Assembly: GCA_947561585.1 (NCBI GenBank)
Contig: CANNZV010000917.1
Location: forward strand, 106,976-170,975
Source: Caprella mutica
Taxonomy: Eukaryota > Arthropoda > Malacostraca > Amphipoda > Caprellidae
Length of the DNA: 64,000 nt
Direction of reading: 5' to 3'
Of the stretch, positions 36,290 to 46,904 are shown one piece after another. Both the position numbers and the translations under genes were made by a program. The notes beneath the pieces are model-generated. The model was given only the letters and a program-made list of their open reading frames with translations, did not search any database and was not told the origin of the DNA. The first letter of the stretch is position 1, and each line of letters starts with the position of its first letter.

Positions 36290-37150
36290 AGGGAGGTGTG
36301 AGAGAGGTGTGAGAGAGGTGTGTGAGAGGTGTGGGAGCGGTGTGAGAGGTGTGTGAGAGGTGTGTGAGAGGTGTGAGAGAGGTGTGAGAGAGGTGTGAGA
36401 GGTGTGAGAGAGGTGTGAGAGAGGTGTGAGAGAGGTGTGAGAGAGGTGTGAGAGCGGTGTGAAAGGTGTGTGAGAGGTGTGTGAGAGGTGTGAGAGAGGT
36501 GTGAGAGAGTTGTGAGAGAGGTGTGAGAGAGGTGTGAGAGAGGTGTGAGAGAGGTGTGAGAGCGGTGTGAAAGGTGTGTGAGAGGTGTGTGAGAGGTGTG
36601 AGAGAGGTGTGAGAGAGGTGTGAGAGAGGTGTGAGAGAGGTGTGAGAGAGGTGTGAGAGAGGTGTGAGAGCGGTGTGAAAGGTGTGAGAGAGGTGTGTGA
36701 GAGGTGTGAGAGAGGTGTGTGAGAGGTGTGAGAGAGGTGTGAGAGGTGTGTGAGAGGTGTGTGAGAGGTGTGAGAGAGGTGTGAGAGAGGTGTGAGAGAG
36801 GTGTGAGAGAGGTGTGTGAGAGGTGTGAGAGGTGTGAGAGGTGTGAGAGAGGTGTGAGAGAGGTGTGAGAGAGGTGTGAGAGAGGTGTGAGAGGTGTGAG
36901 AGGTGTGAGAGAGGTGTGAGAGGTGTGAGAGAGGTGTGAGAGAGGTGTGAGAGAGGTGTGTGAGAGGTGTGAGAGGTGTGAGAGGTGTGTGAGAGGTGTG
37001 AGAGAGGTGTGAGAGGTGTGAGAGGTGTGAGAGGTGTGAGAGAGGTGTGTGAGAGGTGTGAGAGGTGTGAGAGGTGTGAGAGAGGTGTGAGGGAGGTGTG
37101 AGAGAGAGGTGTTTGGGAGGTGTGAGAGGTATGAAAGGTGTGGAAGAAGT
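36290..37150. repeat. GTGTGAGAGAGG array (8-12 bp units)
   Basis: Irregular mixture of 8-, 10- and 12-bp units of the form AGGTGTGAGAG, without C on the plus strand apart from four or five GCGGTGTG variants. It contains several dozen exact AGGTGTGA octamers. It is separated from the 31-bp array by about 155 bp of unique sequence. A related array is at 50145. Confidence 0.97.
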
Positions 37151-39212
37151 GTGAGGAGTATTTTAGGAATTATTAATATAATTTAAAGAGATGTTAAATT
37201 TTAATTTTTTAAAGTCTAAATTTCATTGAAGCTAAATACACGATATTAACATTAATGAAGATTATTTCATCGAATTGTTTTCATTTACCATGAGATACAT
37301 TAGTTTTCTCTCCAAGATATAACTCCTATATTGCAATCTACTCACTGAAATTAACTCTAATGAAATATTGACTAATAATAATAGCAGGTCTGTCTGCGGG
37401 TCATTAGTGTATCATCACGATATCGCAAACAAATTGCAATGAGTTAAATAGAATAAATAGATTAGCCTGAGAGGAAACTTAGGGGAATGGGAGAAAATAA
37501 AGAAATGATAATTAATTGATAATAAATTATGCCTAACAGTAGTAAATACTTATATGTCATTATAATTTAGTGTATACATATTTATTTGATATATTAAATG
37601 TAAAAGTAAAATATAAAAAGGCATATATCAGTATAGTTGTTTCTACTAAAGATATTGTTACAGTCACACTAAACCTTTCATCAGGAGTTAATAAGTTAAA
37701 TATTTATCTCGAATGTGGAATAATTTGTGTCTCATTAAGGAATAAGAGTATCCCCTCTAAACGAATGTCAACTCTAGCACGCAACAGAGGTTTGGACTCT
37801 TAGAGGCAACAACAGATTGTATTATTTAGAAGGAGAAAATAGAATTAAATTGATTTTAAATATAATTTCTTAAAAATACATATTTTTGACATATAGCGAA
37901 TACTATATCTCGGATGATGTTATTTTAAATTTGAATTTTATTAAGTTTAAATTATTTATTATTACTTTTATATTGCCAATGTTTCATTTACTTTCAATAC
38001 AATTTGTTTTCTTTTCTTTTATGTTGAAATTATCAATTTAGTATTATTAAGGAGTAATGATAAATATTTTATTTGCTTAAAATGTATTCATAAATAAATG
38101 GTGTGTTCAAGTAATATCTATTAATGCATTAATAAAGTGTCTCGTCAATAACAAAGTGTCTCATCTTTGTATTCAAATATTAGGAGTAATGTCCGTATAT
38201 TTTTTACAATATATTCCACCACCGTCCAATTTTCTATTCCAAGGGGGGACTATAGGAAATCAATAGGCAGCTTCGAATAAAAAGATTACGAAGATGCTCG
38301 CTAGAAATGAAGTCCCATTGTCACATATTATTATCATTACTATTTTGTCTTTAATTTGAACTCATTTCATGGAAACAGAACTATAATATAACATAATTTA
38401 TTTAAGTTATTTATTTTACTTAAGATATTTTAATTATAACTTCGTAAAATTTATAGTAGATTAGATTATTAATTCAATATACTGTACGCTCAACTTATTC
38501 AATTCATTTCAAAATTGATATATGATTAAAAAATAAAAGTTAAACTATCGTGAATATCTTTAATAAAATAATCATGAAGTAATTAAAGGTTATTAATTAG
38601 TTTTATTACAGATATCAGTGACCAAGTTACCTGAAGCAGGTATAAGTTGAAGTGTTTGCAGTTTCTCTCACTGTTATGGTAGTGTCATTAAATTAATATT
38701 AGAGTCAACAAAAAGTTTTGAAGAATATTGAATTGGTTGATGTAATATATTTATACGATATTACTGTTAAATCGAGGAAATTAGACAAACATTAGGAATT
38801 ACATTGATTATTCATTCGATGGTCTAATAATAAATAGTTTTTACATGAGATAACTTATTGAGATTTGATAAAATATTTAATTAATAGAGAATTTGGATAA
38901 TTTATTACAATAAAAACCATTTAAAGAAACTACTTTCAAATTTATCCATTTTATCGATGAACTTCAAAGTTTATTTGCTATGAACAAATTGATGCTATGC
39001 GACAAATAAATCTATTGTATTTCCACCTTCCAAACCAGCAACCTATCCACCTCTATAATTAACTAATGTTTACTCGAATGGGTAAAAGTTTTTAAATATC
39101 TATGAGTTTTTATTGAGAACAAACTCAAAAATTCCAAACAATGTACTCATTTTTTTCAATAAACTTAGCCAAATACAAGGCAGTATTTATGCATCTTCAC
39201 ATTACCTCATTA
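37151..39212. other. Unique AT-rich non-coding sequence
   Basis: No gene is recognised. The patch at about 37380-37500 (GCGGGTCATTAGTG, CGATATCGC) is slightly more complex. A 77-codon plus frame at 37570-37803 shows no known domain. Confidence 0.6.
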
Positions 39213-39680
39213 GGTGACCGGAGAATTCACCGTCATAATTTTTTCTTACTGAATTTTTTTTTTATAAATAATTAGCTTCGACGATTTAGTCAACCAATCA
39301 AAACACTACAAATGTTTTACAGCTACTTCTCGTGACACAAAATTATACGAGTAATGATTAGAACAAACATTGCATATATGAACAATTAACATAAATTTCA
39401 GGCATCATAGTTTAACAGATATACAATATTACATAATCACCTATAAATAATATTTACAATTATAAATTCTTATAAAGAAAATAATAAATTAGCTAAAATT
39501 TTAACAAATTGTTTTAGCTATTTTATAATTATCAATATTTCTTATCAATACTTATAGGTCTTTGAATAGTTATATCCTCTATAATTTCTTCTTCACGGCG
39601 AATATTCCTCACGGCGAATTTTCCTAACGGTGAATTTTCCAACGGCGAAAATTCCGACGGCGAAAATTCCTAGAACCACC
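39213..39680. mobile_element. Foldback-type element with iterated CGGCGAAAATTCC units, 468 bp
   Basis: The left end reads GGTGACCGGAGAATTCACCG. The reverse complement of the right end starts GGTGGTTCTAGGAATTTTCG and then iterates CCGTCGGAATTTTCG-like units about five times (39590-39670). The outermost GGTGACCGGA is shared with the element at 30351. The left flank CCTCATTA and right CCTCAATA may be a degenerate target duplication if the terminal CC is counted. No coding capacity. Confidence 0.65.
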
Positions 39681-39894
39681 TCAATAGACCTGCCGCTATT
39701 GCAAAATATCATTCACTTGCCTACTCAATAGTTATCCAGTCAATTATTATCTTTGGAAAACTTACCCAGTCTATGCTATTAAAATATAATCTTAAAGAAT
39801 AAACTTTACGAGTTAATTTTAAAGTCAATTACAGTGTCAATCATCAATTTATTCAATCTTAAAATTTAAAATATTTGATGACCTTTGTAATTAT

Positions 39895-40462
39895 TACCTT
39901 CGCAGAATGCGGGAAGGTCAAATTTTCATCGGAATTTATTTATTTATTTATCATCTTGTTATTCGCTTAACTGAAAAAGTGTTCAACCAAATTGCCTGAA
40001 ATTTGGTGAAACGATTGGTCCATGTCCAGTGACCTGCTGGTAGACTTTTGGGAGCAACCCGGTGAAAGGTCAAGGTCATGGTCTCTATATTGCATAAAAC
40101 TTGGTGAGACGATTAGTCAATATACAGGAACCATTTTGTTAGATTTTGGGATCAATCAGGTCAAAGGTCAAAGATCAAGATCAAGGCCATTTGTAACTCA
40201 ATAACTCAAAAAGTATTTAATAAATTGTCTGAAATTTTATGAGACGATTGGACAATGTCTACGAACCATCTGGTAGAAATTTGGAAGTGATCCGGTTAAA
40301 GGTCAAGGTCAAGGTTATTTATAACTCAAAAAGTATTGAACCATATTGCATGAAACTTGGTAGGTCGCTTGGTCACTACCAAGTCACAAGTTTATCAGAT
40401 TTTGGTAGCAAACGGATGAGCGGCGGCGAAGGTATGCGCTCTACCGAGTACACGTAATCTAG
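39895..40462 (+). mobile_element. Helitron-like non-autonomous repeat, copy A
   Basis: The left end is TACCTTCGCAGAATGCGGGA; the right end contains the inverted TACCTTCGC as GCGAAGGTA, then GCGCTCTACCGAGTAC and terminates AATCTAG followed by T. The interior has about three diverged copies of a module containing ACTCAAAAAGTATTGAACCA and ATGAAACTTGGTGAGACGAT, with clusters of AGGTCA. The hairpin-prone GCGCTC..GAGT(G)C followed shortly by CTAG before T fits a Helitron/Helentron 3' end, but the 5' end is not diagnostic. Plus-strand frames at 40022 and 40239 lie inside and are not genes. Confidence 0.6.
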
Positions 40463-40967
40463 TTTTTATTGAAATTTATTAGAATTGCTTCGTATGATGA
40501 TGTTAGTTTCTTTGGTAGGTATTTTTAACCCAGGCAAGAAGGATATATTCCTGGAATCTTCCCCTAATATCCTAGGACTAAATCATTCTAGCCTAGGTGA
40601 TTAAAAAAGATTGAAAAAACATCTTTTTCTAAATATCAATCTTTTTTAATGACTCTCTCACTTTTTTATCCTTACTATTGTCTAGTTATTCTTTTAAAAA
40701 TCTGTATAAAGATTTTATTTTGGAAAAATACTGTGATGAGAATATGTAGTAATGATAGTCCATCTTTTAACTATTTACTAACTATTTTTAACTATACCTA
40801 CCTGTAACTGTCTAACTATGTAAAAAAATTAACTCTTTTTACTGTTTCTGTTACCTAGCCGTTTAATACTTTTATCTATCAAGATTTTAACTTGTACGGG
40901 ACTGCTCTTTTTAAACCTTTTTTTGTGATAATTTAAATGTATTTAAAAAAATATCTTAGCCGCAGTA
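40463..40967. other. AT-rich spacer between the two Helitron-like copies
   Basis: Unique sequence. It contains CCTAGGACTAAATC and CTAGCCTAGGTGATT words and AT-rich runs. No gene recognised. Confidence 0.55.
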
Positions 40968-41258
40968 ATTTTTGGGAGCGAACCGGTCAAAGGTCAAGGT
41001 CATGGTCATCTATAACTCAAAAAGTATTCAACCATATTGCATGAAACTTGGTGGGACGATTTATCAATATACAGGAACCATTTTGATCTGGTTAAAGGTC
41101 AAAGATCAAGGTCAAGGCCATTTTTAACTCAATAACTCAAAAAGTTTTGAACCATATTGCATGAAACTTGGTAGCCGATTGGTCAATACTAGATTTTGGG
41201 AGAGAACGGGTAAAAGTGGCTGCGAAGGTATGCGCTCTACCGAGTGCACGTAATCTAG
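40968..41258 (+). mobile_element. Helitron-like repeat, 5'-truncated copy B
   Basis: Begins inside the module at TTTTGGGAGCGAACCGGTCA and ends at exactly the same point as copy A: GCGAAGGTATGCGCTCTACC then GAGTGCACGTAATCTAG. It retains the AGGTCA clusters and the ACTCAAAAAGT module. The identical right end in two copies about 800 bp apart defines the element border. Confidence 0.65.
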
Positions 41259-42750
41259 TTTACTTATATTTTTCACTTTCAACTTCGAAAAAGGCCGCTC
41301 ATTTTTGAGTGAACCGAAATTCTGACGACAGATATTCAAGAAAATCATAGATTTCATTGAATATCTTTACTTTGAGTCTGTAGTCATGGAACATTAGACT
41401 GTGAATAGAGTGTCACAGTTTAGTAGGTTAGAGAGTTTAGGGTGAGAGTAAGAAATAAATAAACAGTGATCGAGTTATTGTTCATTTATCATCAACCTGC
41501 AAGTCGTTTCTTGAGTCGCGATCTTTTTAAATAGAATAACTGGGTCTTCAATTACTTGAATTCACGTAGACATTGTTTTAAATTTTCTTTGAAGTGATAA
41601 TATTATATGGTTTTATTTCACATGTGTGTTCATACTCTAAACGTAATTCCTATAATTAAATTAGATGACATTTATTGCTTGTAGTGTATTTATATCTCTT
41701 TTGAAACAATTGAACTACTTATAGGCACACACTAACTAACTAGATCTTATAAATCAATAAAGATAAATCAACTAAGTTTAAAAATGCCACTGAAGAAACA
41801 GTGTATGTGTAAATCATGGAACAATTTCTGATTAGAGATTATATTTACAAACATTTTATTTCTTGATTATAAGCATGAATCCATCTAAACCATCCTAGTC
41901 TAAAATGTAATTAATAGTAATGTAATATGAAATGTTAACAAATATATATATAACAAATTTTTAAATCATACACATCCTATTGATATATAAAAAAAATTAC
42001 AAGGTGAGGTCAAAGATTTTGGCAAATAAGAATATTTTGATATTTTTTTGTTATCTACTTTCTACTCGTTGGTTGCTTATGATTGGTTACCTTAATAATC
42101 ACAAATGAAAATATTCAATAACAATAGCTGCCCACAAACAGTGTTTAGTAACTCATTATCACACATAAAGTCTGTTAAATGATATTTAAAACAGTTTCAA
42201 CATAATGTTAAAATTTTACACTTAATGATATCAATTTATACATTCTTTGATAATTTCATTTATAAATCTGAAAAGAGGGTAAATGTATATTAGTGACACA
42301 AATTTTCACCAGCTTATTACTAAAAAATCAGTTTTTAGAACTGATCCAATCTAGTACTGTTAGAACTAACCTGCTCAATAAAGTTCTCTCTTATCCAGCA
42401 CTGAGCCCAAAGGTGAGTGTTGTAGGGAACTGATGTAAAGACTAGTCCAATTCATAATTTCCAGAAACCTTTTTTGTTGAGGAGAGTGTTATCTGATATC
42501 AAATGTTTACAGTTTCAGAAATTGTAGATATGAATTACTTCAATTAATCATAATGTGAGAAAGATTTGTGCCCAATATTAAAAATTATATTATAGTCCAC
42601 ATTTAATTTTAAATTTAAAATGATCACCTATCAATCTTTTATTTCAAATGAACATTTATTTCTATTTTATTAACCATATAGGAATCTAAAGCTTTCATTG
42701 ACTGTATATCTTAATTCCTTCTTAAGAATTAAGCTCCATAAATTTTATTT
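41259..42750. other. Unique AT-rich non-coding sequence
   Basis: No gene is recognised. A microexon-like arrangement of splice signals is at 42366-42418 (see findings). The minus frame at 41124-41357 overlaps the truncated Helitron-like copy and is not convincing. Confidence 0.55.
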
Positions 42751-43050
42751 CTTTTTACACGTCCACGGACATTCATCCACGGACAATTAGTGCACAGACA
42801 TTTCGTCCACGGACATTTCATCCGCGGGCAATTCGTCCTCGAATGGCTTTATTTTCTATCATATTTATAATGTGTATACATTATACGTATATTATTTATA
42901 TATATTTTGCAAAATAGAAGTAAAAACACCATTTGTTGATAGTAATTAGAAATTTATGGTCATTGCCTAATTTCTTATTGCAATCTTCTTCTCCTGCTGC
43001 CTGGAATCAGTAAAATAATAAAACTGAATACTTTTTTAATGAGATTTTAT

Positions 43051-43104
43051 AAAACTGGAGTATAATAAAAGCGGGGCTTGCCGCTTTTATTATACTCCAG
43101 TTTT
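43051..43104. repeat. Perfect 24-bp inverted repeat with 6-nt loop
   Basis: The left arm AAAACTGGAGTATAATAAAA then GCGG, the spacer GGCTTG, and a right arm that is its exact reverse complement. With two mismatches the arms extend to about 32 bp. RNA from either strand would make a very stable hairpin. It lies within the outer foldback element and may be the relic of another palindromic insertion. Confidence 0.95.
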
Positions 43105-43375
43105 ATTAAATCTGTATTAATTGCGAGGCATGTATCGATGTTATCAAAGTACAATAGCATAGAAAACGGGAAAACGGAGACATTTTATTGGTGTTTATTT
43201 CACGGTATCTACAATAATCATCAAAAGTAGTATTCAGATTAGGTTATTAGATGCACTATTGATTCAGAAATTAGTTTTTTATAGCAGAATATTTTTAATA
43301 GTGATTACCTAAATTACATACATAATAATATGCAGGTATATAATATGCTACTAAACAAGTGATATAAAAGAATTG

Positions 43376-44199
43376 GTGCATGGACAACTCGTACCTGGAC
43401 AACTCGTACCCGGACAACTCGTACCCGGACAACTCGTACCCGGGCAACTGGTATACAGGATAACTGGTATACAGGACAACTCGGACCCGGACAACTGGTA
43501 CCCGATTTCCATAATTTCGTGTTAAATGTACCTAATAATAATAACTGAATAAAATACAAGTCCGATTTTCAAAATTTAGTTAAATGTAAATGATTATAAA
43601 TTAAATAACGTATGCGTGTAGGTGCCTAAAATACAGTTGAAAAACTTGTTTTGATTATATATTATCACCTGAGTAGGCGCTCTCTGTTTTCCACCACATT
43701 CACAATATAAGGTAGCTAGGCTGTATTTTAGTCTCTATTAAAGTTTTAATTTTATCTTTAGCTGTGCTAGGTTACTTAATATTTAACTTTGCTAACTTAA
43801 GTATATTAAAAGAGGTTAATTTAATTAAATTAGCACTGTTCGTTCTAATATATTTTTCGTATATTATGTCTGAAAATATATATCATGAAATGGAAGACTC
43901 TTGAAGTGAGATCATACGAATTTTGTAATGTAGTCTATATTGTAGTCTCTATAAAAGTTCCTATTTTATCCTCATGAATTGTCAGTGTACTTATGTTTCA
44001 TTGCAATTATAATTTTTATTATAATTATGTACATTTAACTAAATTTTGAAAATCGGACTTGTATTTTATTCAGTTATTATAATTAGGTATATTTAACACG
44101 AAATTATGGAAATCGGGTACCAGTTGTCCGGGTACGAGTTGTCCTGTATACCAGTTGTCTGGGTACCAGTTGTCCGGGTACGAGTTGTCCTAGAGCCCT
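43376..44199. mobile_element. Nested foldback element with iterated GGACAACTCGTACC units
   Basis: The left arm (about 43376-43599) begins GGTGCATGGACAACTCGTAC and has about eight 15-16 bp units of the CCGGACAACTCGTAC / CAGGACAACTGGTATA type. It then runs through GATTTCCATAATTTCGTG and AAAATACAAGTCCGATTTTC. The right arm (44027-44199) is the inverted copy, nearly identical over the unique part but with only five units. The reverse complement of the right terminus reads GGGCTCTAGGACAACTCGTA. The central 430 bp has no coding potential. The frame at 43314-43559 on minus is repeat-derived. Confidence 0.85.
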
Positions 44200-44514
44200 A
44201 TTATATTATTATATATTAACACTTGGCTAATAATTTAATAGTGAAAAATAATTATGGAATATATCCCATAAACACTTTAAAATACAAAATAAAGCAATTC
44301 GTGGACGAAATATCCGCGGACGAGATGTCCCAGACCCCTTTTTACAATATCAAAGAAGTAGCATGACTTGTTACGTCAAATCATATAATTAATATACATG
44401 GAAATATCTTTAGACTATTTACAGTGCAAATAATAAAGGGATCTGAAAGGTACACAAATAAAGTCTTCATTAAAATGATATATAACAAGTAACAATTAAA
44501 TGAAAAATCCAACA

Positions 44515-44780
44515 ACAATCAGTCCCCAATGCATGAGCCAAGAGCAGAGCAATGGGATATGTCATTTCATGAATATGTTAATTCCAGGTGCAAATGACAA
44601 GGTAATTGGTTCATATTGAGTGACGATAAAGTCCTCAGAAAGTAATTGGCTGCTTCATAACATCATAGTACTGTCATCTCATTTCAAATGACATTTACGC
44701 AATTTCAAAATTGATTTGCAGGCAAATTAAGTAGACGAGGCAACTGTTGCTGCTCCCAATTTAATTTAACAGGTATGATG
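44515..44780. promoter_or_regulatory. Candidate conserved non-coding island
   Basis: Dense motif words in about 265 bp: CCAGGTGCAAATGACAAGG (E-box CAGGTG at 44585), GGTAATTGG (44602) and AGTAATTGGC (44641) homeodomain-type sites, CATTTCAAATGACATTTACG, and GACGAGGCAACTGTTGC. It has lower AT content than its flanks and no open frame. An enhancer role is inference from motif density. Confidence 0.3.
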
Positions 44781-44874
44781 AACCAACTATGTACAGCTAG
44801 GTGAAAGAAGACATATGTAGTATGTCATTAGATTCAAATTTATTTAAAAAAAATTATTGATTAATTTCTTTCAA

Positions 44875-44896
44875 AATATATATACGTATATATATT
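44875..44896. repeat. Perfect 22-bp AT palindrome
   Basis: AATATATATACGTATATATA followed by TT is exactly self-complementary around ACGT. Probably a microsatellite-derived cruciform-prone site. Confidence 0.9.
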
Positions 44897-45084
44897 AGAT
44901 TGATATTATGATCAATATTTTTGATACACAGTTGTATATATAGTCCATTATCTAAACTATTGTGAACCTATTTTCTCTTACAACCATACATAATAAATTC
45001 GTGAATATATTAACAATTATTTCATTAGTTATATTCTAATATTGAGTTAAATGAAAAAACATACATATGTGCCCATATGTACTG

Positions 45085-45345
45085 AATCCCCGTAGAACCT
45101 ATCTAGAGGATAGTGGTTGAAATCCTCCAGCTACCCAATTCTTCCAAGGAAGGTAGAAAGGTGTCAGAGGCTGAGAGTGCTGGTAATTCTGTGTAGGTCT
45201 ATTTGATGTCCATCCAGAGTAGAGTCCCTAGTCCTGTGATAAGAAGGGCATTCTTCAACAATGTGAGTTCTTGTCTTAGGGCCAACACCTCATCGTCGTC
45301 AAGTGTCATTGGTCCTATTTCCAGTAATCATGTTATGGGATATTA
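45085..45345 (-). pseudogene. LINE reverse-transcriptase ORF C-terminal fragment
   Basis: One minus-strand frame reads MITGNRTNDT, then two in-frame stops around RR, then GVGPKTRTHIVEECPSYHRT and RDSTLDGHQIDL before further stops. The C/G..G....T..HIVEECP pattern is characteristic of the zinc-knuckle-like C-terminus of non-LTR retrotransposon ORF2 (the family form C.CG....T..H...ECP). The first cysteine position is lost and several stops interrupt the frame, so it is a dead fragment. No RT catalytic domain is upstream in the window. Confidence 0.65.
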
Positions 45346-46904
45346 TGGTTTGAGTTAATATGGAAACTATTGCGACCGAATAAATAATTAATAAATTAAC
45401 GAATTGATATGACTATTTCATAGAATAGTCCCTACCACATTGAATAGAATTATCATGCACCTAAAGCTTATAGTATTTCAGAGAAGTGAAATAATTGCTA
45501 CACCGCAGCAGCTTCACAATTATTTTTTTTTTTATTATTGTAAATGTTTTTCTTCAAGTATTGAAGATTTATTTCAGAATCAGACTAAATAAATTAAATT
45601 CCTTCTACTTTCATGTTTCGATAACAAAATATTTTTATAATTCCATCTGGGATATATTATAAAGTTTATTGATATTCGATAATTATAGGTTACAATTTTT
45701 CTTGTAAATAAACAATGTTATACATTATTCAAATGAAGTTTCAAACAGCGATCAATTGATCGATGTTTGCAAAGATAATTGAAGATTTGAAATTTACATT
45801 TTTATTCTTCTTCTAATTATCGTCGAGTGAAATTTTCCAAATAGCCTAATTTGATGTTACGGGCCAAATATGAATACTATTATATTAAGAGAAATAAATA
45901 AGATTTAGAGTTCATAAGTTACATAATATAAATGGTGATTTTCAGTAATAATTGAATTAAATTTAAAAAAATTATTGAAATTATATATGATATATCGTTA
46001 ATAATTTATTTATTAGCATGTCATTATTTTCTTAGTTACACATTCATAATGCTAAATTGTGTGCATTCTCTCAGACCATTTTAAAGCATGCACATATTGC
46101 ACATGCACAGTGACAAACAGCTCTTCATGTGCAAAGCTTGTTCTCAAACTGATGGTAAAATTTCCATTCATCATATTATGACAAGCGTACACAACCCTCC
46201 GTAATATCATTTATTGTATGCTAATCCTCTGGAGAAATATAGAAATTCATATCTGCAACACGGACACTAATAGAAAAGTAACTACCTATCTATTTAAAAT
46301 ATTTCAGTTCAAGGGAAGTCGTAACAATACAAGTAATATTAAATGTAAAGTGATCATAACTACTGATCATTGAATTATTAATCAAAATATTGGGCAGTTT
46401 TCTGAGAGACTTATGTACATTTACGTAAATGCATAATCATTATTATTTGCAATACAGCCTCCTTATGAATCTTGCAATTTAAATCTAATATACATTTTCT
46501 TACCTTAATTTAGGGTGAATCAAAAGATCATCCATCATATTTTTTCAGTAAATTGGTACATTCTGTAAATGGAAGTTAAATTATAATACTTCAAGTCATG
46601 CAGTAACTTTTTGAGATATATCAATTTCTAGTCATATTATTTCATAATATCTACTAAATATTCAAATGACATCTATTATGAAGATATGTAAAGTGATTGA
46701 ATATCTTACGAATGAAATACTTTATGACTTTCATATCATTCAATAATAATGGTGGCCCTGATTCAATTAAAGGATTTTGAATTTTTCAATTAAAATATAT
46801 ATTTATCACGTAATGGAATTGAGTTCAAATCAGACTGAAAATAACGTCAGTACAGTCTAATCTAAGCTGTAACTCTTCGTATGGAAAAGAAGAGTAAATT
46901 TAGT
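45346..46904. other. Unique AT-rich non-coding sequence
   Basis: No gene. A patch at about 46070-46150 has GCATGCACATATTGCACATG and related words of mild symmetry. Nothing else recognised. Confidence 0.6.

Larger units (their letters stand above)
42760..44337. mobile_element. Foldback element with 9-bp target duplication, containing a nested foldback element
   Basis: CTTTTTACA occurs immediately outside both ends (42751-42759 and 44338-44346), a 9-bp target-site duplication as expected for Mutator-like/foldback elements. The left arm iterates CCACGGACATTTCGT-like units (to about 42840), then GAATGGCTTTATTTT. The reverse complement of the right end reads GGTCTGGGACATCTCGTCCG, then CGAATTGCTTTATTTT. 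The arms are thus inverted and carry GGACA-TTCGTCC iterations. Inside are a strong hairpin (43051-43104) and a second foldback element (43376-44199). No transposase is seen. Confidence 0.75.
44347..45080. other. Unique sequence including a candidate non-coding island
   Basis: No gene. The stretch at 44515-44780 is of higher complexity and is listed separately. The rest is AT-rich, with one long AT palindrome (44875-44896). Confidence 0.6.

Noticed and set aside
40022..40457. 60- and 72-codon plus frames
   Set aside because: They lie inside the Helitron-like repeat and have no homology.
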